Part shown: positions 1 through 8,325 of the stretch, piece by piece
Numbering within the stretch: position 1 is the first letter of the stretch
How the letters are laid out: each line of letters opens with the position of its first letter
DNA from: a virus
Direction: 5' to 3' (one strand)
Virus record (IMG/VR): IMGVR_UViG_3300035670_001175
Location: 1 to 25,031 of that record
DNA: 25,031 nt
The notes under the pieces: generated by a model
Told to the model about the DNA's origin: nothing
The model's database searches: none
Seen by the model: only the letters and a program-made list of their open reading frames with translations
Translations under genes and position numbers: made by a program

Positions 1-47
1 CGCTTCGGCTGTTTCTCTCTCCCATGCGTCCCGATAGCGCACACCAC

Positions 48-55
48 GGAGGTGA
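48..55 (+). promoter_or_regulatory. Strong Shine-Dalgarno of the first gene
   Basis: GGAGGTGA is an eight-base match to the anti-Shine-Dalgarno sequence. It lies six bases before the ATG at 62 and decides that start over the earlier ATG at 24, which is in another frame. Confidence 0.8.
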
Positions 56-61
56 CACGCT

Positions 62-463
62 ATGGACCGCTGCTGCGACCACTGCGGCGCCCCGTACCGA
101 GCGCAGCGGTCCACATCCCGGTTCTGCTCGGGAGCGTGCCGCACGGCGGCCGGTCGCAGGCCCCGCAAGGCCGCCCCCGTGGTCACCATCGAGGCTCCAC
201 GACCCCCGGCCGGTGATATCGAGGCTGCCACCTTGCGGGAACTGACCGCGGCCGGCGTGGAGCACTCCGCAGCAGGCGCCCGAGCTCTGGCTATGGCCCG
301 CCTGATCGACTCCCCGGCCCCGGGCACGTTCGGTGCCATCGCCGGCTGGTCCCGCGAGCACTCCGCCGCGCTGGCCGAGGCGCTGCGCACCGACCAGGTC
401 GTGCAGTCCACGTCACTCGCCGACCAGTTGAAGGCCCGCAGGGATGCCCGTCGGGGCGCTTGA
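62..463 (+). CDS. Putative terminase small subunit with N-terminal zinc finger
   Basis: This 133-residue protein lies directly before the large terminase and overlaps it by 20 bases, the usual place of the DNA-recognition subunit of the packaging motor. The N-terminus carries a Cys-x2-Cys ... Cys-x3-Cys pattern (CDHC at residues 5-8, CSGAC at 22-26) followed by basic residues, which suggests a small zinc-binding, DNA-contacting module. Residues 55-130 are Ala-rich and helical, ending in a basic tail. A perfect ribosome binding site at 48-55 fixes the start. The zinc-finger layout resembles that in the HNH gene at 8443. Assignment as small terminase rests mainly on position; an accessory DNA-binding protein is the alternative. 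Confidence 0.6.
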   Translation: MDRCCDHCGAPYRAQRSTSRFCSGACRTAAGRRPRKAAPVVTIEAPRPPAGDIEAATLRELTAAGVEHSAAGARALAMARLIDSPAPGTFGAIAGWSREHSAALAEALRTDQVVQSTSLADQLKARRDARRGA

Positions 464-1916
464 GGGCATCGCCCCGGCGTGGTCGTGGGTTCCTGACTAC
501 CACGACACCCTCGGCCCGGAGGTCGCAGAGCTGTGCGAGGCGGTCGGGTTCTACCCGGACCCGGAGCAGCGGCTGGCCCTGGATGCCACGTTCGCGTTCC
601 AGCGCGGCGGCAAGTCGGCCACCCGCGACGTGGGGCTGTGCGCCCCGCGGCAGAACCTCAAGACCGGGTTCCTGAAGATGGCAACCCTCGGGTGGATGTA
701 TGTGCTGGAGACCCGGCTGGTCGTCTGGTCCGCACACGAGTTCCGCACGTCGCAGGAAGCGTTCCGCGACATGTGCATCCTGATCGAGGACAACCCGGAA
801 CTGGACCGCGAGGTGCTGCGGACCACCCGCGGCAAGACCGGGATCAGCCGCGGCAACGGCGACGAGGCCATCGAGCTCCGCGGGGACCGGCGGCTGGTGT
901 TCAAGGCGCGCACGAAGGCCGGCGGCCGTGGTTTGACCGGGGACCGGGTGGTCCTTGACGAGGCCATGCTGCTCAAGCCGGACATGATGGCCGCCCTGGT
1001 GCCCACCCTGCGCGCCCGCCCGGACCCCCAGTTGGTGTTCGCCGGGTCGGCGGGGCTGCTGGAGTCCGACATCTGGCGCACCGTCCGCGACCGGGGCCGG
1101 GCCGGCGGGGATCCGTCGCTGGCGTGGCTGGAGTGGGGCGACCCGGATGCGTGGTCCGGGTGCGCGGACGCCAATTGCCTGCACCTGTACGGCGAGTCCG
1201 GGTGCGCGATGGACGACGAGGACCGCTGGTGGCGCACGAACACCGCGTTGGGCAAGCGGATCAGCGTGGAGTCGTTGCGGACGGACCGCCGACTGTTGCC
1301 GCCGATCAAGTTCGCCACCGAGACGTTGGGCTGGTGGGAGGACCCGCCGGACGACGAGCAGGGCGACGACATCCTGGCCAACTGGGACACCTGCGCCGAC
1401 GTGAAGGCCCAGACGGCGGGTGCGGTGCATCTGGCGGTGGTGGTGGCGCACAACCTCAAGGCAGCGTGCATCGTGGCCTGCGGGGCTGGTGCGGACGGCC
1501 TGCCGGTGATCGACGTGGTCGACTACCGGCGCACAGGCACCGCGTGGGTGCCTGACCGGCTCGCAGAGCTGCGGGAGCGGCACACCGTGACCTCGGTGGG
1601 GGTGGTGGCCGGGAGCCCTGCAGCGAGCCTCCTGCCACTACTCCCCGACGACATCACGGTCATCTCCGGTGTGGACTTCGCCGCCGCCTGCTCCGCGCTG
1701 GCGCAGGACGTGGACAACGCCGCGCTGCGCCACCTCGGCCAGCAGACCCTGACGATCAGCGTGGCGAACGCGGTTCGCAGGTTCGCCGGGGACGGGTGGC
1801 GCTGGTCGCTGAAGGAATCCACCTCCGACATCAGCCCACTGCATGGGGCGGTGGTCGCTCGGCACCTGTGGGCGATCACGGAGGAGTACGACCCTCTGGC
1901 GAACTTCCTGCCATAG
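444..1916 (+). CDS. Terminase large subunit (packaging ATPase/nuclease)
   Basis: This 490-residue protein is the motor that pumps DNA into the prohead through the portal. The ATPase domain has a Walker A-like segment APRQNLKTG at residues 67-75 and Walker B VVLDEA at 169-174, with an arginine/lysine-rich stretch just before it. The C-terminal half has the layout of the RNase H-like nuclease of TerL, including the DISPL segment at 462-466 and the Asp of GVDFAAA near 411. However, the positions where motif I and II acidic residues normally sit read AVVVAHN (331-337) and VVAGSPA (387-393). The start overlaps the preceding gene, so translation is probably coupled. Confidence 0.93.
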   Translation: MPVGALEGIAPAWSWVPDYHDTLGPEVAELCEAVGFYPDPEQRLALDATFAFQRGGKSATRDVGLCAPRQNLKTGFLKMATLGWMYVLETRLVVWSAHEFRTSQEAFRDMCILIEDNPELDREVLRTTRGKTGISRGNGDEAIELRGDRRLVFKARTKAGGRGLTGDRVVLDEAMLLKPDMMAALVPTLRARPDPQLVFAGSAGLLESDIWRTVRDRGRAGGDPSLAWLEWGDPDAWSGCADANCLHLYGESGCAMDDEDRWWRTNTALGKRISVESLRTDRRLLPPIKFATETLGWWEDPPDDEQGDDILANWDTCADVKAQTAGAVHLAVVVAHNLKAACIVACGAGADGLPVIDVVDYRRTGTAWVPDRLAELRERHTVTSVGVVAGSPAASLLPLLPDDITVISGVDFAAACSALAQDVDNAALRHLGQQTLTISVANAVRRFAGDGWRWSLKESTSDISPLHGAVVARHLWAITEEYDPLANFLP

Positions 1917-1942
1917 GGCCACAGCGCAGGGAGGCGCGCAAC

Positions 1943-2812
1943 ATGAGGGCACTGGTATCCGGCGACGCCGGATTCATCGGCCGCAACTTCACCCGACTGC
2001 TGACCGCGGACGGGTGGGACGTGGTCGGCTTCGACATCAAGACCGGGACGGACGCCCGCGACTGGTTCCCCACCAGCGCGGAGCACTTCGACCTGCTGGT
2101 GCACGCTGCCGCGGTGGTCGGCGGCCGGCAGTCCATCGACGGTGACCCGCTGGGCATCGCGCAGAACATGGGCATCGACCACGCCGCCCTGTCATGGGCG
2201 GTTCGCACCAGCACCCCGGTCTTGTACTTCAGCAGCTCCGCCGCCTACCCGGTGGGCCTGCAAGTCGCGCAGGGCCACCCGCTGCAGGAGTGGGATCTGC
2301 GCCCGGACGGCAAGATCAGCCCCCCGGACCAGACGTACGGCTGGTCGAAGGTCACCGGCGAGGTGATGGTGGACGCCGCCCGCAAGGCCGGGGCCACCGT
2401 CAGCGTGGTCCGCCCGTTCTCCGGGTACGGCACCGACCAGGACCTCGACTACCCGTTCCCGTCGTTCATCGACCGGGCGCTGCGCGGCGCTGACCCGTTC
2501 GAGGTGTGGGGCGACGGCGGGCAGGTGCGGGACTTCATCCACGTGGACGACGTCTACAACGCCTGCATGAACATCCTCGACAGCGGCACCACCGACCCGG
2601 TGAACCTATGCACCGGGGTCGGCACCTCGTTCCTCGACCTCGCCCGGATGGTCACCAAGGCGGCCGGGTACACCCCGTCCATCGAGTGTCTGACCGACAA
2701 GCCCACCGGCGTCCGCTACCGGGTGGGCGATCCGACCCGGATGCGCCGCTACTGGGAACCCAAGGTCACCCTGCGCGAAGGCATCGAGCGGGCGCTGGAC
2801 GGTGCCCTGTGA
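1943..2812 (+). CDS. NAD-dependent epimerase/dehydratase (extended SDR), first copy
   Basis: This 289-residue protein is a nucleotide-sugar enzyme of the extended short-chain dehydrogenase family, like UDP-glucose 4-epimerases and GDP-fucose synthases. The N-terminal Rossmann loop reads GDAGFIG (residues 7-13), the catalytic serine region is SSSA at 97-100, and the YGWSK catalytic Tyr/Lys pair is Y132/K136. The RDFIHVDDV segment, typical of the family's sugar-binding half, follows. The ATG at 1943 is chosen because AGGGAGG lies eight bases upstream and the Rossmann motif begins at once; the frame stays open further upstream but without domain sequence. It opens a cassette of four sugar genes. 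The exact sugar substrate cannot be read from sequence. Confidence 0.9.
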   Translation: MRALVSGDAGFIGRNFTRLLTADGWDVVGFDIKTGTDARDWFPTSAEHFDLLVHAAAVVGGRQSIDGDPLGIAQNMGIDHAALSWAVRTSTPVLYFSSSAAYPVGLQVAQGHPLQEWDLRPDGKISPPDQTYGWSKVTGEVMVDAARKAGATVSVVRPFSGYGTDQDLDYPFPSFIDRALRGADPFEVWGDGGQVRDFIHVDDVYNACMNILDSGTTDPVNLCTGVGTSFLDLARMVTKAAGYTPSIECLTDKPTGVRYRVGDPTRMRRYWEPKVTLREGIERALDGAL

Positions 2813-3486
2813 TGGCCGGGATGGTGGTGCTGGTCCCGTCCCGCACCCGCCCCGGGAACATCGCCCGCCTGCTGCAGGCGTGGCGGGACACCGGCGCCAC
2901 CGCCGACCTCGTGGTGCTGGTCGACGACGACGACCCCGACCTGCCCGGCTACCGCGAGGTGACCGGCAGCGGTGTGGCCGACCTAGTGGTGGGACCACGG
3001 CAACGGATCGGCCCGCTGGTCAACCAGCACGCGCTGGCACTGGCGGCCACGTACGACGTGGTGGCGTTCATGGGCGACGACCACTGCCCACGGACACCCG
3101 GATGGGACGAGAAGATCCTCGACGCATCCAGCCCGTGGTCGGTGGTCTACGGCGACGACCTGTTCCAGCGGGAGAAACTGGCCACCGCGGTGTTCATGGG
3201 CGGCGCACTGGTCCGCGAACTCGGGTACTTCAACGTGCCCGGCTGCGACCACCTCTACCTCGACAACGGGTGGATGACTGTCGGCCGGGAGTTGGGCACC
3301 CTGACCTACCTGCCCGATGTGGTCATCGAGCACGTGCACTACCTCAACGGCAAGGCCCCGCAGGACGCGCTCTATGCGGAGGTCAACGATCCGACCATGT
3401 ACGCCCACGACCGGGCCGCGTTCGCGGCGTGGGCCAACGGTCCGGCGGACTCCGACCTGCAGCGCGTGCGAGAGGCGATGGCATGA
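2812..3486 (+). CDS. Glycosyltransferase-like protein (GT-A fold), first of cassette
   Basis: This 224-residue protein starts with a beta strand and VPSRTRPGN, typical of nucleotide-sugar-binding GT-A glycosyltransferases. Acidic stretches VDDDD (37-41) and MGDDH (87-91) are candidates for the DxD metal and nucleotide-sugar site. The His-rich IEHVHY segment in the C-terminal part would fit the acceptor or metal-binding side. The ATG overlaps the preceding stop as TGATG and the stop overlaps the next ATG as ATGA, so the three genes are translationally coupled. Donor sugar and acceptor are unknown. The fold assignment comes from motif pattern only. Confidence 0.75.
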   Translation: MAGMVVLVPSRTRPGNIARLLQAWRDTGATADLVVLVDDDDPDLPGYREVTGSGVADLVVGPRQRIGPLVNQHALALAATYDVVAFMGDDHCPRTPGWDEKILDASSPWSVVYGDDLFQREKLATAVFMGGALVRELGYFNVPGCDHLYLDNGWMTVGRELGTLTYLPDVVIEHVHYLNGKAPQDALYAEVNDPTMYAHDRAAFAAWANGPADSDLQRVREAMA

Positions 3487-4298
3487 GGATCCTGGTCACC
3501 GGCGGCAGTGGGTTCATCGGCCGGGCTGTCGCCCGCGAGCTGGAGTCCCGCGACATCGGGCATGTCACCTTCGACCGCCCGCTGGATGTCCGCGACGCCC
3601 ACCAGATCAGCAACAACCTGACCGGCATCACCGGGGTCATCCACCTTGCCGGGGCGCTGGGCACGTCGGAGACCTTCGGCCATGAGCACGACGTGGCCGA
3701 CGTGAACATCCTCGGCGCGCTCACGGTGGCCGACCAGTGCGAACGCCGGCGGATCCCGATGGTGTGGATCGGCACCGGGCACTACGGGCAGCCCAACCCG
3801 TACGCCATCACCAAGGCGTGCGCGCAGGATCTGCTGCTGGCCCGCGGCAACGTGGCCATCGTCAAGGCGTACCACGCCTACGGCCCGGGGCAGAAGTCCT
3901 ACCCGCCGCACGGCAAGGGCCACGTTCGCAAGATCATGCCCTCGTTCGTGAACCGGGCGCTGACCGGGATGCCGCTGGAGATCCACGGCGACGGGTCGAA
4001 CATCATCGACCTGGTGCACGTGGATGAGGTGGCCCGGGTGCTGGTCGACGCCCTCGACGGACCCACTGGGGTGGTGCTGGAGGCGGGCACCGGGCTAGGG
4101 CTGGATGTGCGGTCCGTGGCCGAGTCCGTGATCAAGATGACCGGCAGCAGCTCGGAGATCGTGCACCTGCCGATGCGCCCCGGTGAGCCCGAGGGCGCGG
4201 TGGTGGTCGCGCAGGAGCCGCTGTGCGCCGACCGGCCGTTCCCCTACGGGATGGCGGCCACCATCGAGCACTACGCGGCGGCCCTGGATGCCCGCTGA
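3483..4298 (+). CDS. NAD-dependent epimerase/dehydratase (extended SDR), second copy
   Basis: This 271-residue extended SDR has GGSGFIG at residues 7-13, an HLAGALG segment in the nucleotide-binding core, and a YAITK Tyr/Lys pair at Y107/K111. The serine usually seen before the Tyr is replaced by a Thr-containing IGTGHYG stretch. Downstream NIIDLVHVDEVAR matches the family's conserved R/N-x-x-D-x-x-H-V-D-D-V region. It is clearly diverged from the first copy at 1943, so the pair probably catalyses two different steps, for example dehydration then reduction or epimerisation of one nucleotide sugar. That pathway reading is inference. The ATGA overlap with the preceding glycosyltransferase indicates one operon. 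Confidence 0.9.
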   Translation: MRILVTGGSGFIGRAVARELESRDIGHVTFDRPLDVRDAHQISNNLTGITGVIHLAGALGTSETFGHEHDVADVNILGALTVADQCERRRIPMVWIGTGHYGQPNPYAITKACAQDLLLARGNVAIVKAYHAYGPGQKSYPPHGKGHVRKIMPSFVNRALTGMPLEIHGDGSNIIDLVHVDEVARVLVDALDGPTGVVLEAGTGLGLDVRSVAESVIKMTGSSSEIVHLPMRPGEPEGAVVVAQEPLCADRPFPYGMAATIEHYAAALDAR

Positions 4299-4953
4299 CG
4301 TCGTCCTGACGTGGCTGCTGAATGCCACCCCGGACCCGCAGCGGGGCACCCACCTCGCCGGGGATGTGTCCCTGCTGGCGGTGCTGCGGGACAGCGTCCA
4401 CCGCCACGGCCGGCACCTGATCGTCCTGCACGACTGTCTCGGTGAGCCCGACGACGACCTGACCACGTTCGTGGCCGTCCCGTCCGGGGGCAACCCGTAC
4501 TTCCACCGCTGGGCTGTGACCGCGCACTACCTGACCGATCACCCGGAGATCGAGCGGGTGTGGTGTGTGGACGGCACCGACGTGGAGATGCTGCACGACC
4601 CGTTCCCGCACATGGTCCCCGGGTTGTTCTACTGCGGGTCGGACCCGTCGTCGCTGGGGGGCACCCCGGAGGCGGCATGGCTGGCCAAGCACTGCCACAG
4701 CACCCGCACGTGGCAGGAGCAGCACAAGCACCTGACCATGCTCAACGTCGGCACCCTCGGCGGGGATAGGGCCACCGTGCTCGACATCGCCACCCAACTG
4801 GCTGCCGCCGAGGCCGACGGGGACGACTGGGAGATGGGCGCGTTCCAGCGGATCGTCTACGAGCAGTACCCCGACCACGTGACCGGCCCGATGGTGCACA
4901 CCGTGCTGCGCCGCATGGACCGCGATTCCCCCGCCTGGTGTCGGCACAAGTGA
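4288..4953 (+). CDS. Putative glycosyltransferase-like protein, last of sugar cassette
   Basis: This 221-residue protein overlaps the epimerase by 11 bases. The chosen ATG gives a clean N-terminal beta strand (VVLTWLLNATPD); the frame is open upstream but yields only Arg/Pro/Ser-rich shadow sequence. A VWCVDGTDVEML segment at residues 91-102 resembles the strand plus DxD of GT-A enzymes, and GNPYFHRW and MLNVGTLGG segments resemble parts of proteins that find donor and acceptor. I do not recognise a named family. The operon context with two nucleotide-sugar enzymes and another glycosyltransferase supports a sugar-transfer role. A non-enzymatic relative is possible. Confidence 0.6.
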   Translation: MPADVVLTWLLNATPDPQRGTHLAGDVSLLAVLRDSVHRHGRHLIVLHDCLGEPDDDLTTFVAVPSGGNPYFHRWAVTAHYLTDHPEIERVWCVDGTDVEMLHDPFPHMVPGLFYCGSDPSSLGGTPEAAWLAKHCHSTRTWQEQHKHLTMLNVGTLGGDRATVLDIATQLAAAEADGDDWEMGAFQRIVYEQYPDHVTGPMVHTVLRRMDRDSPAWCRHK

Positions 4954-4967
4954 CCTCAGGAGGCCGC

Positions 4968-5093
4968 GTGAAGTACGTCCCCGGCGTCCTCGGCGCCCTG
5001 CTCGTCTGCGTCGGGCTGGCGTTCATCTTCTGGCCGGTGGCCATCATCGCCGCGGGCGGGTTCCTGCTGGCCGTCGATAGGCGGATGACCTGA
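4968..5093 (+). CDS. 41-residue hydrophobic membrane peptide
   Basis: A GTG start at 4968 is preceded by AGGAGG at 4958-4963 and the stop overlaps the portal ATG as TGATG. The peptide begins MKYVPG, then runs as a hydrophobic stretch (about residues 5-35, broken by a Trp-Pro near the middle), and ends in DRRMT. This looks like one long or two short membrane segments with a basic tail. The good ribosome binding site and the exact fit between neighbours support a real gene. Function is unknown; it might anchor or accompany the preceding sugar-transfer proteins at the membrane, which is speculation. Confidence 0.65.
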   Translation: MKYVPGVLGALLVCVGLAFIFWPVAIIAAGGFLLAVDRRMT

Positions 5094-6274
5094 TGGGACT
5101 GTTTTCCGGGTCACGCGCCGCCGTCGTTGAGCGCAGCACCCCGCCCACCGTGTCGTCGCAGACGTTCGCCGGGTTCAACTTCGCCGCCCTCACCCTGCCA
5201 GAGGTCACCCAGACCGCGGCCAGCCAGTCCATCGCCATCCGCTCCGCGGTGGACCTGATCTGTTCGCTGATGTCAGAACTGCCGATCCACGTGTATCGCG
5301 GCGAGGGCGCATCCCGCACCAAGCTGCCGCTGCCCGGCAACCTGCAGGACCCCGGTAACACCGGGTACGGCATCGAGGACTGGATCTACACACTGGGCCA
5401 GTCGTGGCTGTACCGCGGGAACGTGATCGGCGCCGAGGTCGCGTGGCAGCGCAACGGAAACGCCGCGCAGATCGAGATCTGGCATCCCGACGACGTGACC
5501 GTGCAGATGCGCGAGGGCACCCCCGTCTGGTACCTCAACGGGTCCCCGTACACCCGCCAAGACCTGGTCATGCACGACCGGGCCAACCCCATCCCCGGTC
5601 GGGTCATGGGCATGTCCCCGATCCACGAGCACTCCACGGCCATCGGCACCGCGCTGGCGTCCACCAAGTTCGGGTCCCAGTGGTTCCGCGACGGCGCGCA
5701 CCCGTCCGCGCTGCTGGTCAACTCCGAGGCGCAGATCGACGCCCTGACCGCGAACGTGGTCAAGGAGCGGTGGATGGGGCTGTTCCGCGGCTCCCGTGAG
5801 CCCGCGGTGCTCGGCAAGGGCTGGGACTACAAGCCCATCAGCGTCACCGCGGAGGAGTCCCAGTTCCTGGAGACCATGCGGTACACGGAGACCCAGTGCG
5901 CGCGCATCTTCGGGCCGGGAGTGGCCGAGATCCTCGGCTACGAGACCGGGCACTCCATGACCTACGTCACCGTGGTGGACCGCCGCTCCGACCTGCTGCA
6001 GTTCACGCTCAACAAGTGGCTGCGGCGCACCGAACGGATCCTCACCAACCTGCTGCCCGCCCCCCAGTACGTCCGGTTCGACCGAGACGCGCTGCTGGAG
6101 TCCGCGACCCTCGCCCGCTACGAGGCGCACGCCAAGGCGCTGCAGAACCGCTGGAAGACCGTCAACGAGGTTCGCGCCGACGAGGATATGGCGTCCGTCC
6201 CGTGGGGCGACGAACCGAACGACGCGGGGACGCCCGCCGGCTCAGGAGGAACAGATGACGCAACTCACGCGTGA
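5093..6274 (+). CDS. Portal protein (HK97-like)
   Basis: This 393-residue protein matches the HK97-type portal, the dodecameric ring at the head vertex through which DNA enters and leaves. Recognisable family features are the N-terminal AIRSAVDLICSLMSELPIHVY helix (about residues 46-66), the GNVIGAEVAWQRNG wing segment, the DLVMHDRAN strand followed by GMSPIHEHSTAIGTAL (about 160-190), and the stem-region ARIFGPGVAEILGYE (about 269-283) before TLNKWLRRTERILTNLL. The length is near the family norm. It lies directly before the protease and capsid genes and overlaps the protease by 20 bases, the classical head operon order. Confidence 0.93.
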   Translation: MGLFSGSRAAVVERSTPPTVSSQTFAGFNFAALTLPEVTQTAASQSIAIRSAVDLICSLMSELPIHVYRGEGASRTKLPLPGNLQDPGNTGYGIEDWIYTLGQSWLYRGNVIGAEVAWQRNGNAAQIEIWHPDDVTVQMREGTPVWYLNGSPYTRQDLVMHDRANPIPGRVMGMSPIHEHSTAIGTALASTKFGSQWFRDGAHPSALLVNSEAQIDALTANVVKERWMGLFRGSREPAVLGKGWDYKPISVTAEESQFLETMRYTETQCARIFGPGVAEILGYETGHSMTYVTVVDRRSDLLQFTLNKWLRRTERILTNLLPAPQYVRFDRDALLESATLARYEAHAKALQNRWKTVNEVRADEDMASVPWGDEPNDAGTPAGSGGTDDATHA

Positions 6275-6917
6275 GTTCACCTCGGACATTGAGATCCGCG
6301 CAGACGGGACCGGGCGCACCGTGCACGGCATTCTCGTCCCCTACGGGCAGGTCGCCCGGGTGTCCGACGGCGGCCCCGCCTACGACGAGGAGTTCGCCCC
6401 CGGTGCGTTCGCCCGCGACCTCGCCGCCCGCGCCGGCAACTACGGCGGGGTGAAGTTCCTGTACCAGCACAACCGCACCGAACCAATCGGGCGGGCCATC
6501 GACCTCCGCGAGGACGGCGCCGGGCTGTACGGGTCGTTCAAGATCAGCGACACCGTCCGCGGCAACGAAGCCCTGGAACTCCTGCGCGACGGGGTGCTGG
6601 ACTCGTTCAGCATCGGGTTCAAGCCGCTGCAGGAGGACTACCGCGGTGGGGTCACCGTCCGCACCAAGGCCGCCCTGCGCGAGACCAGCCTGGTCACCTT
6701 CCCCGCCTACGCCGGAGCCCTCGTGGCCGGGGTACGCAACCTCACCGATGAGGACATCGAGACCTCCCCCGACCTCGGGGGATCGGCTGACACCACCGCA
6801 CCAGAGGTGCGCGCGGACCAGCCAGAACCCACGCCTGACTCGGACTCGGCCCCGGCCACTCCACTCGGCGGACTGACGCCAGCGCAACGGCGCCTGCGTC
6901 TCATCCCAACGCACTGA
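6255..6917 (+). CDS. Prohead maturation protease (HK97 family)
   Basis: This 220-residue serine protease would cleave the capsid protein scaffold domain inside the prohead. The core covers residues 1-160: His72 in LYQHNRTEPIG, Ser119 in DSFSIGF, and Glu143 in LRETSLVTFPAYAGA match the His/Ser/Glu arrangement of the HK97 protease family. The last 60 residues are Pro/Asp-rich and poorly ordered, probably removed or used in scaffold contacts. AGGAGG lies just before the ATG at 6255 inside the portal gene, supporting the overlap. Confidence 0.92.
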   Translation: MTQLTREFTSDIEIRADGTGRTVHGILVPYGQVARVSDGGPAYDEEFAPGAFARDLAARAGNYGGVKFLYQHNRTEPIGRAIDLREDGAGLYGSFKISDTVRGNEALELLRDGVLDSFSIGFKPLQEDYRGGVTVRTKAALRETSLVTFPAYAGALVAGVRNLTDEDIETSPDLGGSADTTAPEVRADQPEPTPDSDSAPATPLGGLTPAQRRLRLIPTH

Positions 6918-6928
6918 GAGGAAACACC

Positions 6929-8314
6929 ATGCCCAACATTGACGTGGTGCTCGCCCGGCTCGATGAGATCGAGACCGAGTTCCGCACCATCAACACCGAG
7001 GTGGGCGACCGCTCCCTCAACGACGACGAGCAGACCCGCTGGGAGGCCCTTGAGGCCGAGCACGCCGAGCTGCGCGCATCCGCCGACAAGATGAAGGCCG
7101 ACGCCGACCGCGCCGCCCTCGTCGCCGAGCAGCGCGCCCGCTGGGGCTCGCTCCAGGTCGGCACCACGGTTACCACCGCCGACGACACCGACATCCGCTC
7201 CCTGTCCCGCGGCGAAGCGCGTGACCGGGCCATGAAGCGCATGGAGGTCGAGGCCCGCGGCCTCGACCTGTCCGCGGACAACCAGCACCGCATCGAGAAG
7301 ATCATCGGCACCCGCAGCGACCACCTCGACGGTGACCTCGTCGCCCGGGCGCTGCTGGCCACCGAGCGCCCGGCCTACAAGTCGGCATTCGGCAAGGCCA
7401 TCGCCGGACAGCATGGGTTCACCCCTGACGAGGCCCGCGCCCTCGACGAGGCCCGCGCCGCGTCCCTGACCTCCGGCAACGGCGGCTACGGCGTGCCGGT
7501 CCTCATCGACCCGACCATCGTGCTCACCGCGCAGGAGTCGCTGTCCGCCGTTCGGCAGATCTCCACGGTTATCCCCGTCACCACGAACGTGTGGAAGGGC
7601 GTCACCTCGGCCGGGGTCACCTGGTCATGGGACGCGGAGGCCGCAGCCGTAAGCGACGATGCGCCGACCCTGGTTCAGCCGTCGATTACGACCTACGCTG
7701 CCCGCGGCTTCATCCCCTACTCGATTGAGATTTCGCAGGACTACCCGTCCTTCGCTGAGGAGTTCGGGCGCCTGCTCTCGGAGGGCTACGACGAGCTTCG
7801 TGCTGCCGCGTACGTCACCGGGTCCACCCCCATCGGCATCCTGACGGCGCTCGACGCCAACACCAACGTCGAGGTGACGCCCACGACTGACGGATCGTTC
7901 GCAGCAGTGGACATCGACAAGGTGTGGACCGCGCTTCCTGACCGGGCCAAGCGCAACGCGACCTGGCTCATGTCTTCAGATGTCTCGTCTTACATCGGGA
8001 TCTGGGGTGACGCATTTGGTGGACAGACCGTTGATCTCGCTGGCGTGCCCACCACGCTCCGTGGCCGTCCCATCGCCATCGACTCGGCGATGCCGTCCTT
8101 CACCGGAACCACTGGCGCCTCGAACATCCTCATCGTGGGCGACTTCAAGCGCTTCTATGTGATCGAGCGCATGGGCATGTCGGTGGAACCCATCCAGATG
8201 CTGTTCGACGTGACGACCAACATGCCGACCGGCCAGCGCGGCATCTTCGCGATGGCTCGGGCGGGGTCCGACTCGATCGACGACGACCGCTTCAGGCTCC
8301 TTCAGAACGCCTGA
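6929..8314 (+). CDS. Major capsid protein (HK97 fold)
   Basis: This 461-residue protein forms the icosahedral shell. The first 75 or so residues are charged and helical (DEIETEFRTINTEV and following), typical of the scaffolding delta domain cut off by the upstream protease. The region after about residue 180, with GGYGVPVLIDPTIV, QESLSAVRQISTVIPVTTN and WSWDAEAAAVSDDAPTLVQ, is the HK97-fold N-arm, E-loop and P-domain pattern. TGQRGIFAMARAGSDSIDDDRF closes the protein as in relatives. The second half is less GC-rich than the flanking genes (for example 34 of 60 at 7681-7740). GAGAGG precedes the ATG, and tandem hairpins follow the stop. Confidence 0.95.
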   Translation: MPNIDVVLARLDEIETEFRTINTEVGDRSLNDDEQTRWEALEAEHAELRASADKMKADADRAALVAEQRARWGSLQVGTTVTTADDTDIRSLSRGEARDRAMKRMEVEARGLDLSADNQHRIEKIIGTRSDHLDGDLVARALLATERPAYKSAFGKAIAGQHGFTPDEARALDEARAASLTSGNGGYGVPVLIDPTIVLTAQESLSAVRQISTVIPVTTNVWKGVTSAGVTWSWDAEAAAVSDDAPTLVQPSITTYAARGFIPYSIEISQDYPSFAEEFGRLLSEGYDELRAAAYVTGSTPIGILTALDANTNVEVTPTTDGSFAAVDIDKVWTALPDRAKRNATWLMSSDVSSYIGIWGDAFGGQTVDLAGVPTTLRGRPIAIDSAMPSFTGTTGASNILIVGDFKRFYVIERMGMSVEPIQMLFDVTTNMPTGQRGIFAMARAGSDSIDDDRFRLLQNA

Positions 8315-8325
8315 ACCCCTAGGGC

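Noticed and set aside
1-61. Terminator or promoter at the left edge
   Set aside because: A pyrimidine-rich stretch (TGTTTCTCTCTCCC at about 10-23) is present, but the preceding stem, if any, is cut by the window edge. No -10/-35 pattern is convincing.
24-245. Possible gene starting at ATG 24
   Set aside because: Frame is inside the small terminase candidate and has no ribosome binding site, while the ATG at 62 has a perfect one.
291-1583. Long minus-strand frame of 430 codons opposite the terminase
   Set aside because: It is Arg/Pro/Gly-rich without domain pattern, lies opposite a recognised gene, and is what high GC at third positions yields on the other strand. Many similar minus-strand frames occur across the window.
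1796-1942. Upstream extension of the first epimerase frame
   Set aside because: The extension overlaps the terminase gene and has no domain content; the Rossmann motif begins right after ATG 1943, which has a good ribosome binding site.
7660-8314. Horizontal replacement of the capsid C-terminal half
   Set aside because: GC is slightly lower than around it, but the capsid fold is continuous and codon choice in strongly expressed genes can differ; not enough evidence for a separate finding.
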